Origin: Lingula anatina
Lineage: Eukaryota > Brachiopoda > Lingulata > Lingulida > Lingulidae
Assembly: GCF_001039355.2 (NCBI RefSeq)
Contig: NW_019776042.1
Location: forward strand, 69,859 to 130,816
Direction: 5' to 3'
DNA: 60,958 nucleotides
Shown here: in pieces, positions 46,680 through 57,427 of the stretch
How the letters are laid out: the number at the start of each line of letters is the position of its first letter
Position numbering within the stretch: position 1 is the first letter of the stretch
The notes under the pieces: model-generated
The model's input: the letters and a program-made list of their open reading frames with translations, nothing else
Told to the model about the DNA's origin: nothing
The model's database searches: none
Translations under genes and position numbers: made by a program

Positions 46680-47905
46680 ACCTCATTATTTCTGATTTTC
46701 AGATCATGAGTCACATACCCACACTACCTCCTACAGGGGAGGTGGCCTCCAGGGAACTAGCTTAAGTTGCACAAAGACGGACAGGACACGCAGATCCCCA
46801 AAACATCCACATGCATGGTGCCGCCCTCAAACCTCCTGCTCCAACGGGTGCTGCACCCACCAATCCCACATCACCCGTCATGATAAATGATACAGTTCCA
46901 TATCTCCCAGCTGCATCACAATCAGTGAGCTTGAATCTACCCAGTACCAGTCTGACTACTACAGCTGTGGGCTAAACGAGTAACCTCACATATAGCACTT
47001 CCTTTCTCACCAGCCGGGCACACTTCTCCGGTTACATGAGTAACCAACCTACAACCAGCATTCTACCAGCACCATTAATGGGTCATTTGAGTAACCTGTT
47101 ATCCACTGGTGCTTTCTTCTCGGGTTACATGGGTAACATCCCTCTGTGCCACCACCATTCATGGGTCACATGGGTAACCCAGCTCTGCAGGATTTCCCTC
47201 AACAGCATATTCCAGGACGTGCTGACTGCCTATAAATTCCCCACTGCGACCACTCCTCTAGGTAACAATTCTACTTCCCTAGAACAACACATTCGGCGTG
47301 CCACAAAATATAATAAAGATTTGGAACAAGGAAACCATTTCTATCAAAACCCTCATACCCCCTACCTCCAACACCTTGTCCAGGGCAGAAAAGCACAACG
47401 AAGAGCACTTTGTCCATAAGAAACAATAAGATGAGAATGGTAAACAAGTACAAAGAGGCCACCTCACCAAATCAGTGGTGATGTGCACTTCAGATACTCG
47501 CAGCCTTCCCAGGCTGTTCCATTGTTACAATATGCTAATAGAATCCGAGAAATGCAGGCCAATTGCCATTATGCCAACTGGCGTCTTTATGACGAGAAAT
47601 CTCGGGCCACAGAAACTGAACCCAACTTCAGGTGGGAAGATCCCAATGGTGTCCCCTTGGCAGAGTTGACGTTTATCTCCAGAACCCCCTCTCATAACAT
47701 GGTATTAGCTCCAAACAGGGGTATATGCAACAGGTGGAACGATGGGCAGCAGTGTGATGCCTCCACATGTCACTTTTCAAATCAAGGCTCCAAGTGTAGA
47801 AGTGTTCATCCAAGGATCTCTTGTTTTCGTGACGGGCAGAAATCCCATTAGCCCTTACCCATATTCCAAAGGACCTCATCACCACTGCAAGTTCTAACAT
47901 AATAA
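46680..47905 (+). mobile_element. Composite DIRS-like segment, copy A: degenerate gag
   Basis: Pro/Ser/Thr-rich start with repeated SGYMGN/SGYMSN-type motifs (ORF 47036-47419), then in another frame gag landmarks: TSNTLSRAEKHNEEHFVHKK, a lost centre, YANWRLYDEKSR, RWEDPNGVPLAELTF and GICNRWNDGQQCDASTCHFS. The last is a CCCH knuckle with spacing C-x8-C-x4-C-x3, but its final His is Asn. Stops and frameshifts break it. Copy B at 55670-56500 is collinear. Confidence 0.65.
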
Positions 47906-48455
47906 CTCTCAGGTAAAATGCTTCATCCAGGATTACAAACAATTTTGCATGAAAAGGGCTGCCCTTAAATGCAAGTGGGAAACACCTGATAGTGTAATTT
48001 TAACCAAAATTGCATTCCTTTGCCTACAGTTGCTGGGGGCTTATAAACTATTCCAGGATGGATGGGTAAAAGACATCCAATACAAAGAAGTGAATGGTCT
48101 TCACTTGTTCAATTTTCACTTGTTGCAGCCCAGGAGCATATGACGGTTGTTTAGGAATATTTTAGATTTGGCCTCCTTATCAAAACGGGAGCAGTAGCTC
48201 TTAGAAAAAGAAGCGTGAAACAGATGCATACAGGTAGGTAAGATGAACAGACATTTATACGCTGATCTGTTGATTTTTTTACTAATGTACTTCAAAGTGT
48301 TAACAGTACAAAGGCTTGTATGATAATAAAATATCAGTGCTACACAGCTGAAGAATATATATATATTGCCAAATAGTGAGTATTTTTTCATAACAGTTTG
48401 TTGGTATATATCACTAGAACATATTTTGATTTCATCATAAATAGAGTATTATATC
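47906..48455 (+). mobile_element. Short gag-derived fragment and spacer
   Basis: 47949-48030 encodes MKRAALKCKWETPDSVILT, nearly the same as the middle of the gag at 49465 (MKRAALKCNWEIPDSVILT), then becomes unrelated. The rest is AT-rich spacer. This piece is absent from copy B at the equivalent place. Confidence 0.55.
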
Positions 48456-49178
48456 ATGCCTAAGAGAAAGCTTAGCAAGAACATTCAACCAGGTGTTCCA
48501 TGTGGTCCCTGCGCAAGGTGTGAGAAAGTCGATTTAAGGTACTGGCATGTTAATGTCAGTGAAGAGTCTGCGTTTAGCAACCAGTCGGTAGCTTTGGAAG
48601 AGGAAATAAGACAAGGTGGCTCTTACAAAGATAGTGATTGTTTTTGTTATTCTTGTTTAAGTCTTTGGTGCGTAGTAGTAAAACTCCCAAGAATGATCAA
48701 CCTGAACAAAGTAAGTGTTGTTTACCTTTTTGCCAGCAATCCTCTGGTTCTCAAGTTAAGAGGACAAGTCTTGGTATTCCTGAAGACATAGTTTCATGTT
48801 TTTCTTTAAAATCTTCTGTCTCCACAGTACCAACAGTACCATTTACCTTGTGTATCCCACACTATAGTAGGTACTATGATTTTTGATTTTTTAAGGTGGC
48901 CAAAGTGCTTTTCCTGTTCACAGGATATTGTGCACAGTGCAACTGGCAGTAAACCAGGGGATGTTGCATTTTGCCCTTCAAACAGTCTACAGGAATGTAA
49001 CAACTTCTTCATAGGTGCTGTCAGGTTAGAAGGGACTGTTGATGAATCCACACCATTTTGTAAATGTTGCATGCCAAGATTTAGGAAGCCAAAAAAGGAT
49101 CAACTCTCACCTGGTGTCATTAATAAAGATTATGAAATAATCTCATTTATATGCAAGGTTTTTGGAGTCGCTTCCTGA
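48456..49178 (+). CDS. Cys-rich ORF of unknown function in copy A (frame-interrupted)
   Basis: Starts MPKRKLSKNIQPG then VPCGPCARCEKVDLRYWHV; continues after a frame change near 48650 as RSSKTPKNDQPEQSKCCLPF and FTLCIPHYSRYYDF; a second change near 48890 gives KCFSCSQDIVHSATG, GDVAFCPSNSLQEC and CKCCMPRFRKPKKDQLS. Repeated CxxC and C-x-H pairs suggest several zinc-binding knuckles. I do not recognise the family with certainty. A near copy lacking the first 45 or so residues lies at 56495-57130 in composite copy B, so the ORF moved with, or belongs to, the repeated segment. Confidence 0.4.
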
Positions 49179-49464
49179 GCCAAGCAATGTGGCTCATAAG
49201 TGTTATAAACTGACATATACACCCGACATATACACCAGAATAGACCAATAACAACTTACGCATGTTCGTCACGTGACACAATGCGTAATATGCGCAAGAA
49301 CACAAGACACCAGCAGACTGCTACTTTACAGAGAAGAAATAAGAAAGAATTTGTATGAAGCATCGCTGAGTTGATATATATTAGGTAAGTAAGAAGATCC
49401 AGAGCCAGGACCCACAGATCTGATACCCAGCACTAAGTCAGGTAGCTCTGGCAATCAAGCTTTA
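49179..49464 (+). promoter_or_regulatory. Leader/promoter-like region of the gag ORF in copy A
   Basis: Contains GACCAATAAC (CCAAT-like), CACGTGAC and a donor-like AGGTAAGTAAG at about 49383-49393. It is strongly repeated at 57130-57427. The pattern suggests a promoter and 5' UTR with a short intron for the gag frame that follows. Confidence 0.35.
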
Positions 49465-50349
49465 TTGGGTTCAAGGGACCCATTGCCTTCAAAACTGGAT
49501 TCTTGGGAATATCAGGTTATAACGGTGAACCAAGATGGAACATTCAACTGTACATCTTCACCCAACCTTCTTCACTCGCAAACCACCCAGTTGGGTTCAG
49601 GGGACTCAACCCTGGCAGCATCTACAGATACGGCCTACCAATCACTAACTCACCTCTCCCAGACAACCATCACTAAAATTCAAGAAGACCAGTATGTTGA
49701 TCTCAAAGGCCTTATACCATACACCTCCAATACCCTGCTCCCAAGAGACAAACAGGAGCCTTCCCTCCAATTTTTGGTAATACACCAGTTTGATCAGGCA
49801 GCCCCCTTGGTCCTTCCTCCTACTCAGCAAAACAAAAAGGAAATTAAAATATTCCAATGGCTAGTTGGTTTCAGAGTGTTTAAGGCAGTGTACACTCAAA
49901 AATTTCCAGAAGAATCAATTAATCTCATCGCGTACCAAAACCGTATACTGGAAATGTATACAAACAAAATCACCAATTGGCGTCTCTACGATGAACGTTT
50001 TCGAATGAAAAGGGCTGCCCTGAAATGCAATTGGGAAATCCCGGACAGCGTCATTCTTACCGAAATTACATTTGTGACCATAGCCCTCCAAAGCACTTTT
50101 CGTCCCCAAACCCAAAGCACTTTTTGCCCTAAAACCAAACCCACTTGCAACAAATGGAATGCAGGCAACTACTGCAATTTTCACCTCTGCCAATATTCCC
50201 ACAGGATGTCACTTGAATCGAAAGAAAAGAAGCTTTTTAGGGCAGCTTGTGGTTCCTTTAATTGGTCGGTGCATTTTACTGAGGAACTGTATGCCAGTGT
50301 GGCAACTAATCAGTCCAGGTTTTTTCAGGCGTCTGTGTGCTCTGAATAG
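49465..50349 (+). mobile_element. DIRS-like gag ORF, copy A (294 codons, intact)
   Basis: The longest uninterrupted frame in the right half. Order: Ser/Thr-rich start, DQYVDLKGLIPYTSNTL, IFQWLVGFRVFKAVYTQKFP, KITNWRLYDERFRMKRAALK, WEIPDSVILTEITF and the CCCH knuckle TCNKWNAGNYCNFHLCQYSH (C-x8-C-x4-C-x3-H, intact). After the knuckle comes KKLFRAACGSFNW, which looks like the start of the DIRS RT thumb (L..L.G.LNW); the RT palm that should lie between is missing. A +1 frame at 50159-50512 contains SPGFFRRLCAL, matching the recalled thumb motif PGR-FLRRL. The element lacks a complete pol here. Confidence 0.72.
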
Positions 50350-51448
50350 TTTGCTTTTTATAAATAATGACCAGTGTTATTTTCCGATTCCACTTTCAGA
50401 GATAGTGGATCAATACACACATGGGTCAAAAACCTGTCTTTCTATAACCTCTCTCTTTGTTACTATTAGCAGGGGCACATTTTTAAGGCACAGTGTTTGT
50501 GGCCAATCATGACCCACTAAAGCCGTGTAAAAACACGGAATTACCACAGTGGATTATATATCTATATGTAGAGCGGTTGGCACCAGAATTGTAACCCGTT
50601 GTTTCTCAGGCCAGGCTTGGTACGACCTGGTTCGGTGGTAGCGGCAGGTGTGTAAGGGACATTCCTGACTGCGAGTACTATGTACACAGCCCTGGGAGTG
50701 GAGGGAGGTCCCTAGAAAGGTGAGGGTTCACGCCTTTTGGATAAAGAGGGGAAGAGTGTAGTGTTGGTGAGTGTGTTTATGTCTTGATCTGGAAAGGCAG
50801 GTCTCATAATTTTTTAAGTTGCCCAGGACAGCCGGGCTACAAGAAATTATTCAGGCTGTTTCCGTCGATAGCTACAAGGTTAAAATCAAAGGGTTCCTGA
50901 CTGTGAGGGCTATGTATATAGCCCTGGGAGTGATGAGAGGTCCCTAAAAAGGTGAGGGTTCACTCCTTTTGGATGAAGAGGGAAAGAGTGTAGTGCCGGT
51001 GAGTGTTTATGTCTTGATCTGGAAAGGCAGGTCACATGACATGACTGAGAGTGAGGCCGGTGGAGAACTGAATGCCCATACTTCTGTATGAGAAGACGTG
51101 CTATTCTGAGATTCCATCTAAGTGTCCATTGGGATCAAGATAAAGAGCTGTTAAGGTAAGAAATTCTATTATTACCTTTATTAGAATCCTAAGGGAATTC
51201 TACACTGATAACACGCCATACTTTGATGCACTGCCCCAGGAAACATATGACAGCTTTTGTGGTTCAAGCAAGGAATGTATGGATATGGAAGATCATATTG
51301 CTAAGGTAAAAAACGATAAATATTTACCAACATTTGCATACTGCATGGGTGTTTGTTATGCAACACGTTCCCAGATATATCTGTATGAAAGAGAAGATGG
51401 TAGACTTAGATTTGTGTTAGGCTACCCTAGACTTGCCTGTAGTAGGAG
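50350..51448 (+). mobile_element. 3' part of composite copy A, internally deleted
   Basis: Shares sequence with copy B up to about 50555 (B 58519), then differs, and resumes at about 50818 (B 59392) through 51340. A direct repeat lies inside: the block with CTGGGAGTG and AGGTCCCTA near 50668-50795 recurs at 50890-51035. The last frame (about 51185-51461) reads FYTDNTPYFDALPQETYDSF, then CMGVCYATRSQIYLYERED; function unknown. It runs into the LTR at 51449. The roughly 290-codon ORF present in B (58748-59524) survives here only as its C-terminal 30 or so residues. Confidence 0.55.
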
Positions 51449-51791
51449 TGTGACGATGTAGTGTGTTAGTTGAGATTATTTTATATTGCTACCAGTAGAT
51501 ATCTCTATAAGTAAAGTGTTGTCTGGTGCACAAGCTTGAATCACTCCTGTGATTGGTAACTTAAAGGTAAAACTGTTCATTGTATAATTGGTTCTGATTG
51601 GTAAACGTGTACTATCTGAACTTGTATATAAGGTGTGACTTGAAATGAATCGGTCTATTTTGGCTTGGATTCTCTTTGGTCTCTGCTCTTTGGTCTTTTG
51701 GATGCTCTTTTGGATTGTATAGACTCTGAGACACCAGTAAGAACATTGTTATTTGTATCTTCATAAGGCACTCGGACGCTAAGGCAAAACA
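51449..51791 (+). repeat. 5' LTR of a Ty3/Gypsy element
   Basis: A 343-bp segment starting TGTGACGATG and ending GGCAAAACA, so it has the TG...CA ends of an LTR. A TATATAAG box lies at about 51625. A primer-binding-site-like TTGGCGCAGTCGACAGGA follows one base later at 51793-51810; the TGGCGCAGTCG form is common in Gypsy elements. The upstream frame of composite copy A reads straight into the LTR, so this element inserted into it. Confidence 0.78.
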
Positions 51792-52295
51792 ATTGGCGCA
51801 GTCGACAGGATAGTTTTTGTGTAGCTAACGTTGTGAGAGGATACAATTTGTGTAGCATATGTTGTGAAACTGACAGGATTCAATTTGTGTAGCTAACGTT
51901 GTCAATTTACAGGATATAATTTGTGTAGTTTATTAGAAATCAAACAACTAAGAACAACTGGTTTTAGAGCAAGTGCTAATGGACAAGTTGAAAGATGCAT
52001 GGGTATTATTACACAGATGATTAGATGTAATGTAGAAGGAAATGTAAGATATTGGGATAGAGATTTACCTCAATTAGTTATGGCACAACACTTAACTGTG
52101 AATGCATCTACAGGGTTTACTCCTAACATGATGATGTTAGGGAGAGAAGTTTTTTTGCCATTACATTTACTAACAGGTTGTGTGAATGAAAATTTGATAC
52201 CATATGAGACTAATGAATGGTTGAAAAACTTGGGTGAAAGCCTAAATAAATCACATGAAATGGTATAAACGGTTCTGATTGGCAAACGTGTACTA
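51792..52295 (+). mobile_element. Internally deleted Ty3/Gypsy element: PBS, repeated leader, integrase end, LTR scrap
   Basis: After the primer-binding site, the leader has four imperfect repeats containing AATTTGTGTAG (or TTTTGTGTAG) and GCTAACGTTGTG. It joins directly to an integrase frame (51921-52268): LEIKQLRTTGFRASANGQVE, then YWDRDLPQLVMAQHLTVNAS and TGFTPNMMMLGRE, the end of the rve core typical of Gypsy integrases. gag, protease, RT and RNase H are missing. At 52271-52295, 25 bases match LTR positions 51590-51614 with one difference, the only trace of a 3' LTR. Confidence 0.75.
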
Positions 52296-52751
52296 CAGAC
52301 CCGTCTGTTATTCCCCACTGAGAATGAGCTCCTTGTCCTGAAACAGAATTCCACGGGGGCAACCAATTTTTGTGTTAAGCTTATGCAGTGATTGGGAAGG
52401 ATTGCGCCATTGCGCCATACACGCATAGAATCGTAACTGGGCTCATAAAAAGACCTGTGTGTGCGCCATAAGGGCTCGTGATATCGTTATACCTCGCGTT
52501 AAAAAAAAATAGAACTCCTCAATAAAATATTCATCAACTGATTTTCATAGTTTTTCTCTTGTACCTGCAGTAATGTCTCAGCAGCGAATCCGAAAGATAT
52601 CAAACGCAATCGCCGAAGTTTGTCGAGAGCAATGATCTCATGGCGCCAATTCATATGGTAATGAAATAAAAGCTGATACCTCATTGGTCAGTCAGTTTAT
52701 AGGTCATGTTTAACCAATTAAAAGTAACCTTCTTTTTCATTCTGAAAGCAC
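52296..52751. other. Spacer between Gypsy remnant and hAT transposase
   Basis: No coding sequence recognised. It could hold the 5' end and promoter of the hAT element; terminal repeats were not found. Confidence 0.35.
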
Positions 52752-54400
52752 ATGGTTTTTTTTTTTCAAGATTCCTCCAAAAAAGATTTAAAAAAAATAT
52801 CGACAAATCAGCCTACGCTAGTCAGTTTATTTACTTCGACCGTTTTGTCGAAAGATCCATCTAACATCCAGGAAGACGTTGAACAGGAGATGGGGGAGGA
52901 AAATACTTCAGAATTTACTGAAAGCTCTGCGACAAGCGTCAGTGACAGTTCTGCTGACAGTACTGGAAGTGGAACTACATGTAGCACCTCTCAGTCACGC
53001 GGTTTTCAGCCCCGATGGCTTCATCTATGGTCGTGGCTGAATTACAACAGTATTCAAAGAAAAATGTATTGCCAAAAATGTAAAAAGGCTGGACTCAGAA
53101 ACACGTTCACCGAGGGATGCACCACGTTCAAAACCTCTAGTATGAAAAGGCACGAGCTGTCGTCTGATCACCGGGGAGCAAGTCGGCGGCTGGCCCTCAG
53201 TGCCGACATGGCTTCGTCGATAAAAAAAGCTACAGTGAGGAGGACCAGGCAGTTTTGAAAGCTTTTAAAGTTGTCCGTTGGATGGCCGAAGAGAACGTTG
53301 CTCTTAGTAAATTCCCAAGCCACATGAAATTGCTATGTGAACTTGGTGTTAATCTGTCAGCGCTTAAAGTTTCGGAGTGCGTAAATTATCAGAGCTACTA
53401 TAGTGCAAACGAACTTTTGCAGTCTATGAGTTCCCAGATCGACGGCGCTGTGAACAAGATCTTGAGTAATTCACAGTTTATTACTGTATTTGCGGATGAG
53501 TCTACCGACATTAGCAACAGGAAGAGAATGACAATCACAGCAAGGGCTATAGATTCAGACACGAACGTGCCAGTGCACATATACCTGAGTGATCTGGAGT
53601 ATGAAGACGGAACAGGAGAAGGGCTTGCTCAAAAGATTGTTTCTGAGATGAGTGAAAGAGGTAAGTGCATGGTATTATTTTATGTATAAACTATCTTTAG
53701 CCTGCTCTATTTTTGCCAGCATCTAAAAAGACTTAAGTTATGGTAAAATCACTATGTAATATTTATCACATGGTATCTTGTTTTAATTTATATTACCTAT
53801 ATATACTAAAAGTGCTACAGTGAGTGATTTTTAACATTCAATTCCCAGGCATTCCTATGAGGAAGATCATTGGGTTTGGCTCTGATGGGGCCTCTGTTAT
53901 GACTGGAATGAGAAAGGGAGTGGCTGGAAGATTGAAGATGCTGAACCCCCATATGATGAACATCCATTGTATGGCCCATCGCCTCGCCTTGTGCACATCA
54001 CAGGCAGCAGAGGGTATTACCAGTATTAAAAAAGTTCAAGACTTCATGACAAATCTTTTTTATTATTTCAAAGTTTCTGCATCAAGAGAAGCTGAGCTGC
54101 ACAAAATACAGTCTATTCTTGTGAGTCCAGTTCTAAAGTACAAGGAGATTCACGCTGTTCCAAAGCCCACTGATGGCCCATTGATGTGTAAAATGGCCCA
54201 TAAAGGGTGACCCAGGAGGGGCCCATGTCCAATAGGTGCTTTGAGCCTTCCCAATCACTGCTTATGGGGCAGCTGTTTAGCAGGGAGGAGAGGACGGATC
54301 TCACAAAGAACGTGGAAGTCCGTTGGATAGAAATAGAATCCAGTTCATACAGAAAGCTGTTAGTCGTTAGTTTCCAGAGCAGCATAGACTAACCAAGAAC
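52752..54400 (+). mobile_element. hAT-type transposase with TTF-like zinc finger (ZNF862-like), degenerate
   Basis: Acidic/Ser-rich start, then RGFQPRWLHLWSWLNYN, YCQKCKKAGLRNTF and a Cys-containing block ending MKRHELSSDH: a TTF-type zinc finger as in ZNF862-like proteins. A frameshift in the A run at about 53221-53228 moves to the frame at 53255 (KAFKVVRWMAEENVALSKF). The transposase core follows: ITVFADESTDISNRKRMT with the first acidic residue, a 188-base intron at 53661-53848 (SERG joined to IPMRKIIGFGSDGASVMTG), and NIHCMAHRLALCTSQAA. After about 54150 similarity is lost and stops occur. The C-terminal dimerisation region is not seen. Inactive. Confidence 0.75.
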
Positions 54401-54990
54401 TTTTGGGGAAAGATGGTTTCAGCAATGAACACTGCCAATAGAAATTTAAGAGCGTGTAACAAAAATTAGTGTAGTGAATCTGTTTTAGTATTAATATAAG
54501 TTGTTATAGTTTTAGTATTAATGTTTTACACCTGTATTGAAAAATTATTAAAACAAAACTATCTTTACCTGACTTTGACATGTTCCTTCTGTTTCTACTT
54601 CAATAAAATGTCTAAACTTGTTGAATCTTAATTAATTTACACTCAATTATTCACTGTCCTTTACTCGTTTGATTATTGTCTGTAATTAGCGAAAGGGTAC
54701 AAGTCATTTACTTCAGAGCATTTCTTCAAAATAGCTTAGATTAAGACTGCATTGATTGCCTTTACTTTTTCATGTTAATCTTTGATTTATTTTGTGTAAT
54801 TCTGCCTCGTCTTCACTCACAAAGGGCTTACGTGAGATAGAACTAGGCCGCGCATGCTCAATGAACTTAGTTGCTTTGTACATGGGAATCAGGTTTTCAC
54901 TTCGTCTCTGATGTGTTATGATTTTTCTCTGGACTTCTTTTTGGTTACCAAATAGTTTCTTGGTTTTCTATACAGTTTATCGTGGATTAC
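54401..54990. other. Spacer
   Basis: AT-rich, no motif-bearing frame. Confidence 0.4.
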
Positions 54991-55660
54991 AACTTCTGGT
55001 TGGATTTTCGGGATGTTTTTATTGCGATTGGTTCTTTGTCTACGCCCTCATCATGGTGGCCAAAGACCAACTCTCGTCATGGCGGCCAAAGACCAACAGT
55101 CTTTATTCGATCAACTGGCTGCTGTTATTAGCGTTCAGCCATGTCAGGCTCTCCCCACCGGGGATGTTGCTACTGCAGGTAGTAGCAAGAACGCAACTGA
55201 GGACAGCAGATCCACCGGATCAAATGCATCCGTATCAATCAGTACTCGTGCCAGCACCAAGTCTGCTGCGCAGAAGGCCTCAAAGGCTACAACTAGTGTG
55301 CCAAGCACTGCAGCCAGCGCAGCTGCCCTGGAATTGAGCTCTCTGAAAGATGATCTGAGGCGGGATTTTGCCGCTAGTATGGCCAAAATGACTTTGGTTT
55401 TTAAGGACGCGTTGCAAGAGAGGAACAATCATTTTGATCGGTTTGTAGCCAGTCTTGGGCTTAGTTCAGATGGCCCCATCACCAGGAGAATTACCCCCCC
55501 GAAACGATCCACCGGACGTTTCCATGAGGGATGATGAGAGCGGTGTGGAGCAGCCAAGGGAAGAAGCTAATCCCTCGGGGTCAGCTAATTTTTATGATAT
55601 TATTAGTAGCGATATCACACATTTAAAAAATTTAAAAAAAAAATTGGCTGGCAGGGTCTA
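54991..55660 (+). mobile_element. Composite DIRS-like segment, copy B: gag N-terminal ORF
   Basis: From ATG 55078: MAAKDQQSLFDQLAAVIS, a long Ser/Thr/Ala-rich stretch, then a helical LSSLKDDLRRDFAASMAKMT and ALQERNNHFDRFVASLGL. A 7-C run at 55494-55500 carries a frameshift; the other frame continues NDPPDVSMRDDESGVEQPRE and DIISSDITHLKNLKKK. This plan (Ala/Ser linker, coiled helix, acidic end) fits the N-terminal part of a gag-like protein. The 54-nt start region holds a short duplication of a GTGGCCAAAGACCAAC-like sequence. Confidence 0.5.
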
Positions 55661-56494
55661 CCTTTGTTCAGGGAGTTACCTCATTATTTCTAATTTTCAG
55701 ATCATGAGTCACATACCCACACTACCTTCTCCAGGGAACTAGCTCAAGTTGCACAAAGACGGACGGGGCTCGCAAATCACCATACCTGCTCCTGCTCCAA
55801 CAAGTGCTACACCCACCAATCCCTTACCACCCGTCGCGACCACTAGTACAGTTTCATATCTCCCAGCTGTATCACAATCAGTGAGCTTGAATTTACCTAG
55901 CACCAGTCTGACTACTACAGCTATGGGCTAAATGAGTAACCTCACATCTAACACTGCCTCTCTCTCCAGCCTGGCACACTTCTCCGGTTACATGAGTAAC
56001 CAACCTACAACCAGCATTCTACCAGCACCATCAATGGGTCATTTGAGTTGCCCATTACCCACTGATACTTTATTCTCCAGTTACATGGGTAACCCCTCTC
56101 AAGTTGCGACTTCCACCTACGCCCAGGGACTCCTGCCATAGGGTCACATGGGTGTCCATCCTCTCCTTGTGCCACCACCATTCATGGGTCACATGGGTAA
56201 CCCAGCTCCACAGGTTTTTCCTCAACAGCATATTCCAGGACATGCCGACTGCCTACACTTTCCCCACTGTGACTGCTCCTCCAGGTAACATTTCTCATTC
56301 CCCCTATCTCCAACACCTTGTCCAGGGCAGAAAAGAACAACGAAGAGCACTTTGTCCATAAGAAACAATTAGATGAGAATGGTAAACAAGTAAAAAGACA
56401 GAGGTCATCTCACCAAATCAGTGGCAATGTGCATTTCAGATACTTACAGGCCAATTGCCATTATGCCAACTGGCATCTTTACAACAAGAAATCT
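55661..56494 (+). mobile_element. Composite DIRS-like segment, copy B: degenerate gag middle
   Basis: Collinear with 46680-47600 of copy A: the same Pro/Ser/Thr-rich block with GYMSNQPTTSILPAP and SSYMGN motifs, then RAEKNNEEHFVHKKQLDENG and NCHYANWHLYNKKSRM, where the gag motif WRLYDE has become WHLYNK. The frame is broken repeatedly. It is fused in phase to the Cys-rich ORF at about 56495, where copy A carries about 900 extra bases. Confidence 0.6.
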
Positions 56495-57130
56495 CGCATG
56501 TTAATGTCAGTGAAGAGTCTGCTTCTAGCAACCAGTTGATAGCTTTGGAAGAGGAAAAAAGACAAGGTGGTTCTTACAAAGATAGTGATTGTTTTTGTTA
56601 TTCTTGTTTAAGTCTTTGGTGCGTAGTAGTAAAACTCCCAAGAATGATCAACCTGAACAAAGTACATGTAAGTGTTGTTTACCTTTTTGCCAGCAATCCT
56701 CTGGTTCTCAAGTTAAGTTAAGTCTTGGTAGTCCTGAAGACATAATTCCATGCTTTTCTTTAGAATCTTGTCTCCACAGTACCAACATTACCATTTACCT
56801 TGTGTATCCCACACTATAGTAGGTACTATGATTTTTTAAGGCGTCCAAAGTGCTTTTCCTGTTCACAGGATATTGTGCACAGTGCAACTGGCAGTAAACC
56901 AGGGGATGTTGCATTTTGCCCTTCAAACAGTCTACAGGAATGTAACAACTACTTCATAGGTGCTGTCGGATTAGAAGGGACTGTTGATGAATCCACACCA
57001 TTTTGAAAACGTTGCATGCCAAGATTTAGGAAGCCAAGAAAAGATCAACTCTCACCTGGTGTCATTAATAAAGATTATGAAATAATCTCATTTATATGCA
57101 AGGATATTTTAGTCACTTCCTGAGCCAGGC
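56495..57130 (+). pseudogene. Cys-rich ORF, copy B, 5'-truncated and frame-shifted
   Basis: Repeats 48545-49178: HVNVSEESASSNQLIALEEE, QSTCKCCLPFCQQSSG, LCIPHYSRYYDFLRRPKCFS, then CSQDIVHSATGSKPGD and CPSNSLQECNNYF. The N-terminal CGPCARC block is missing, and the stop at 57004-57006 removes the final CKCCMPRF found in copy A. A six-base insertion (ACATGT) separates CCL from the donor-like site relative to copy A. Function unknown. Confidence 0.45.
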
Positions 57131-57427
57131 AATATGGCTCATAAGTGTTATACACTGACATATACACCGACAGTCAATCCTCCTACTACACCAGAATAGA
57201 CCAATAACAACTTACGCATGTTCGTCACGTGACACGATGCGTAATACGCGGGAGAACACAAGACACCAGCAGATCGCTACTTTACAGAGAAGAGATAAAA
57301 TGGAGAAAGAAGTTTGTATAAAGCATCGCTGAGTTGACATACATTTGGTAAGAAAGAAGATCCAGAGCCAGGACCCACAGATCTGATACCTAGCACCAAG
57401 TCAGGTAGCTCTGGCAATCAAGCTTTA
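57131..57427 (+). promoter_or_regulatory. Leader/promoter-like region of the gag ORF in copy B
   Basis: Repeats 49179-49464, including GACCAATAAC and CACGTGAC. The donor-like site is altered here (GGTAAGAAAG). Confidence 0.3.

Noticed and set aside
51449-52295. Possible endogenous retrovirus with an envelope gene
   Set aside because: Only an LTR, leader, integrase end and LTR scrap are present; no envelope-like frame. A Ty3/Gypsy remnant explains it.
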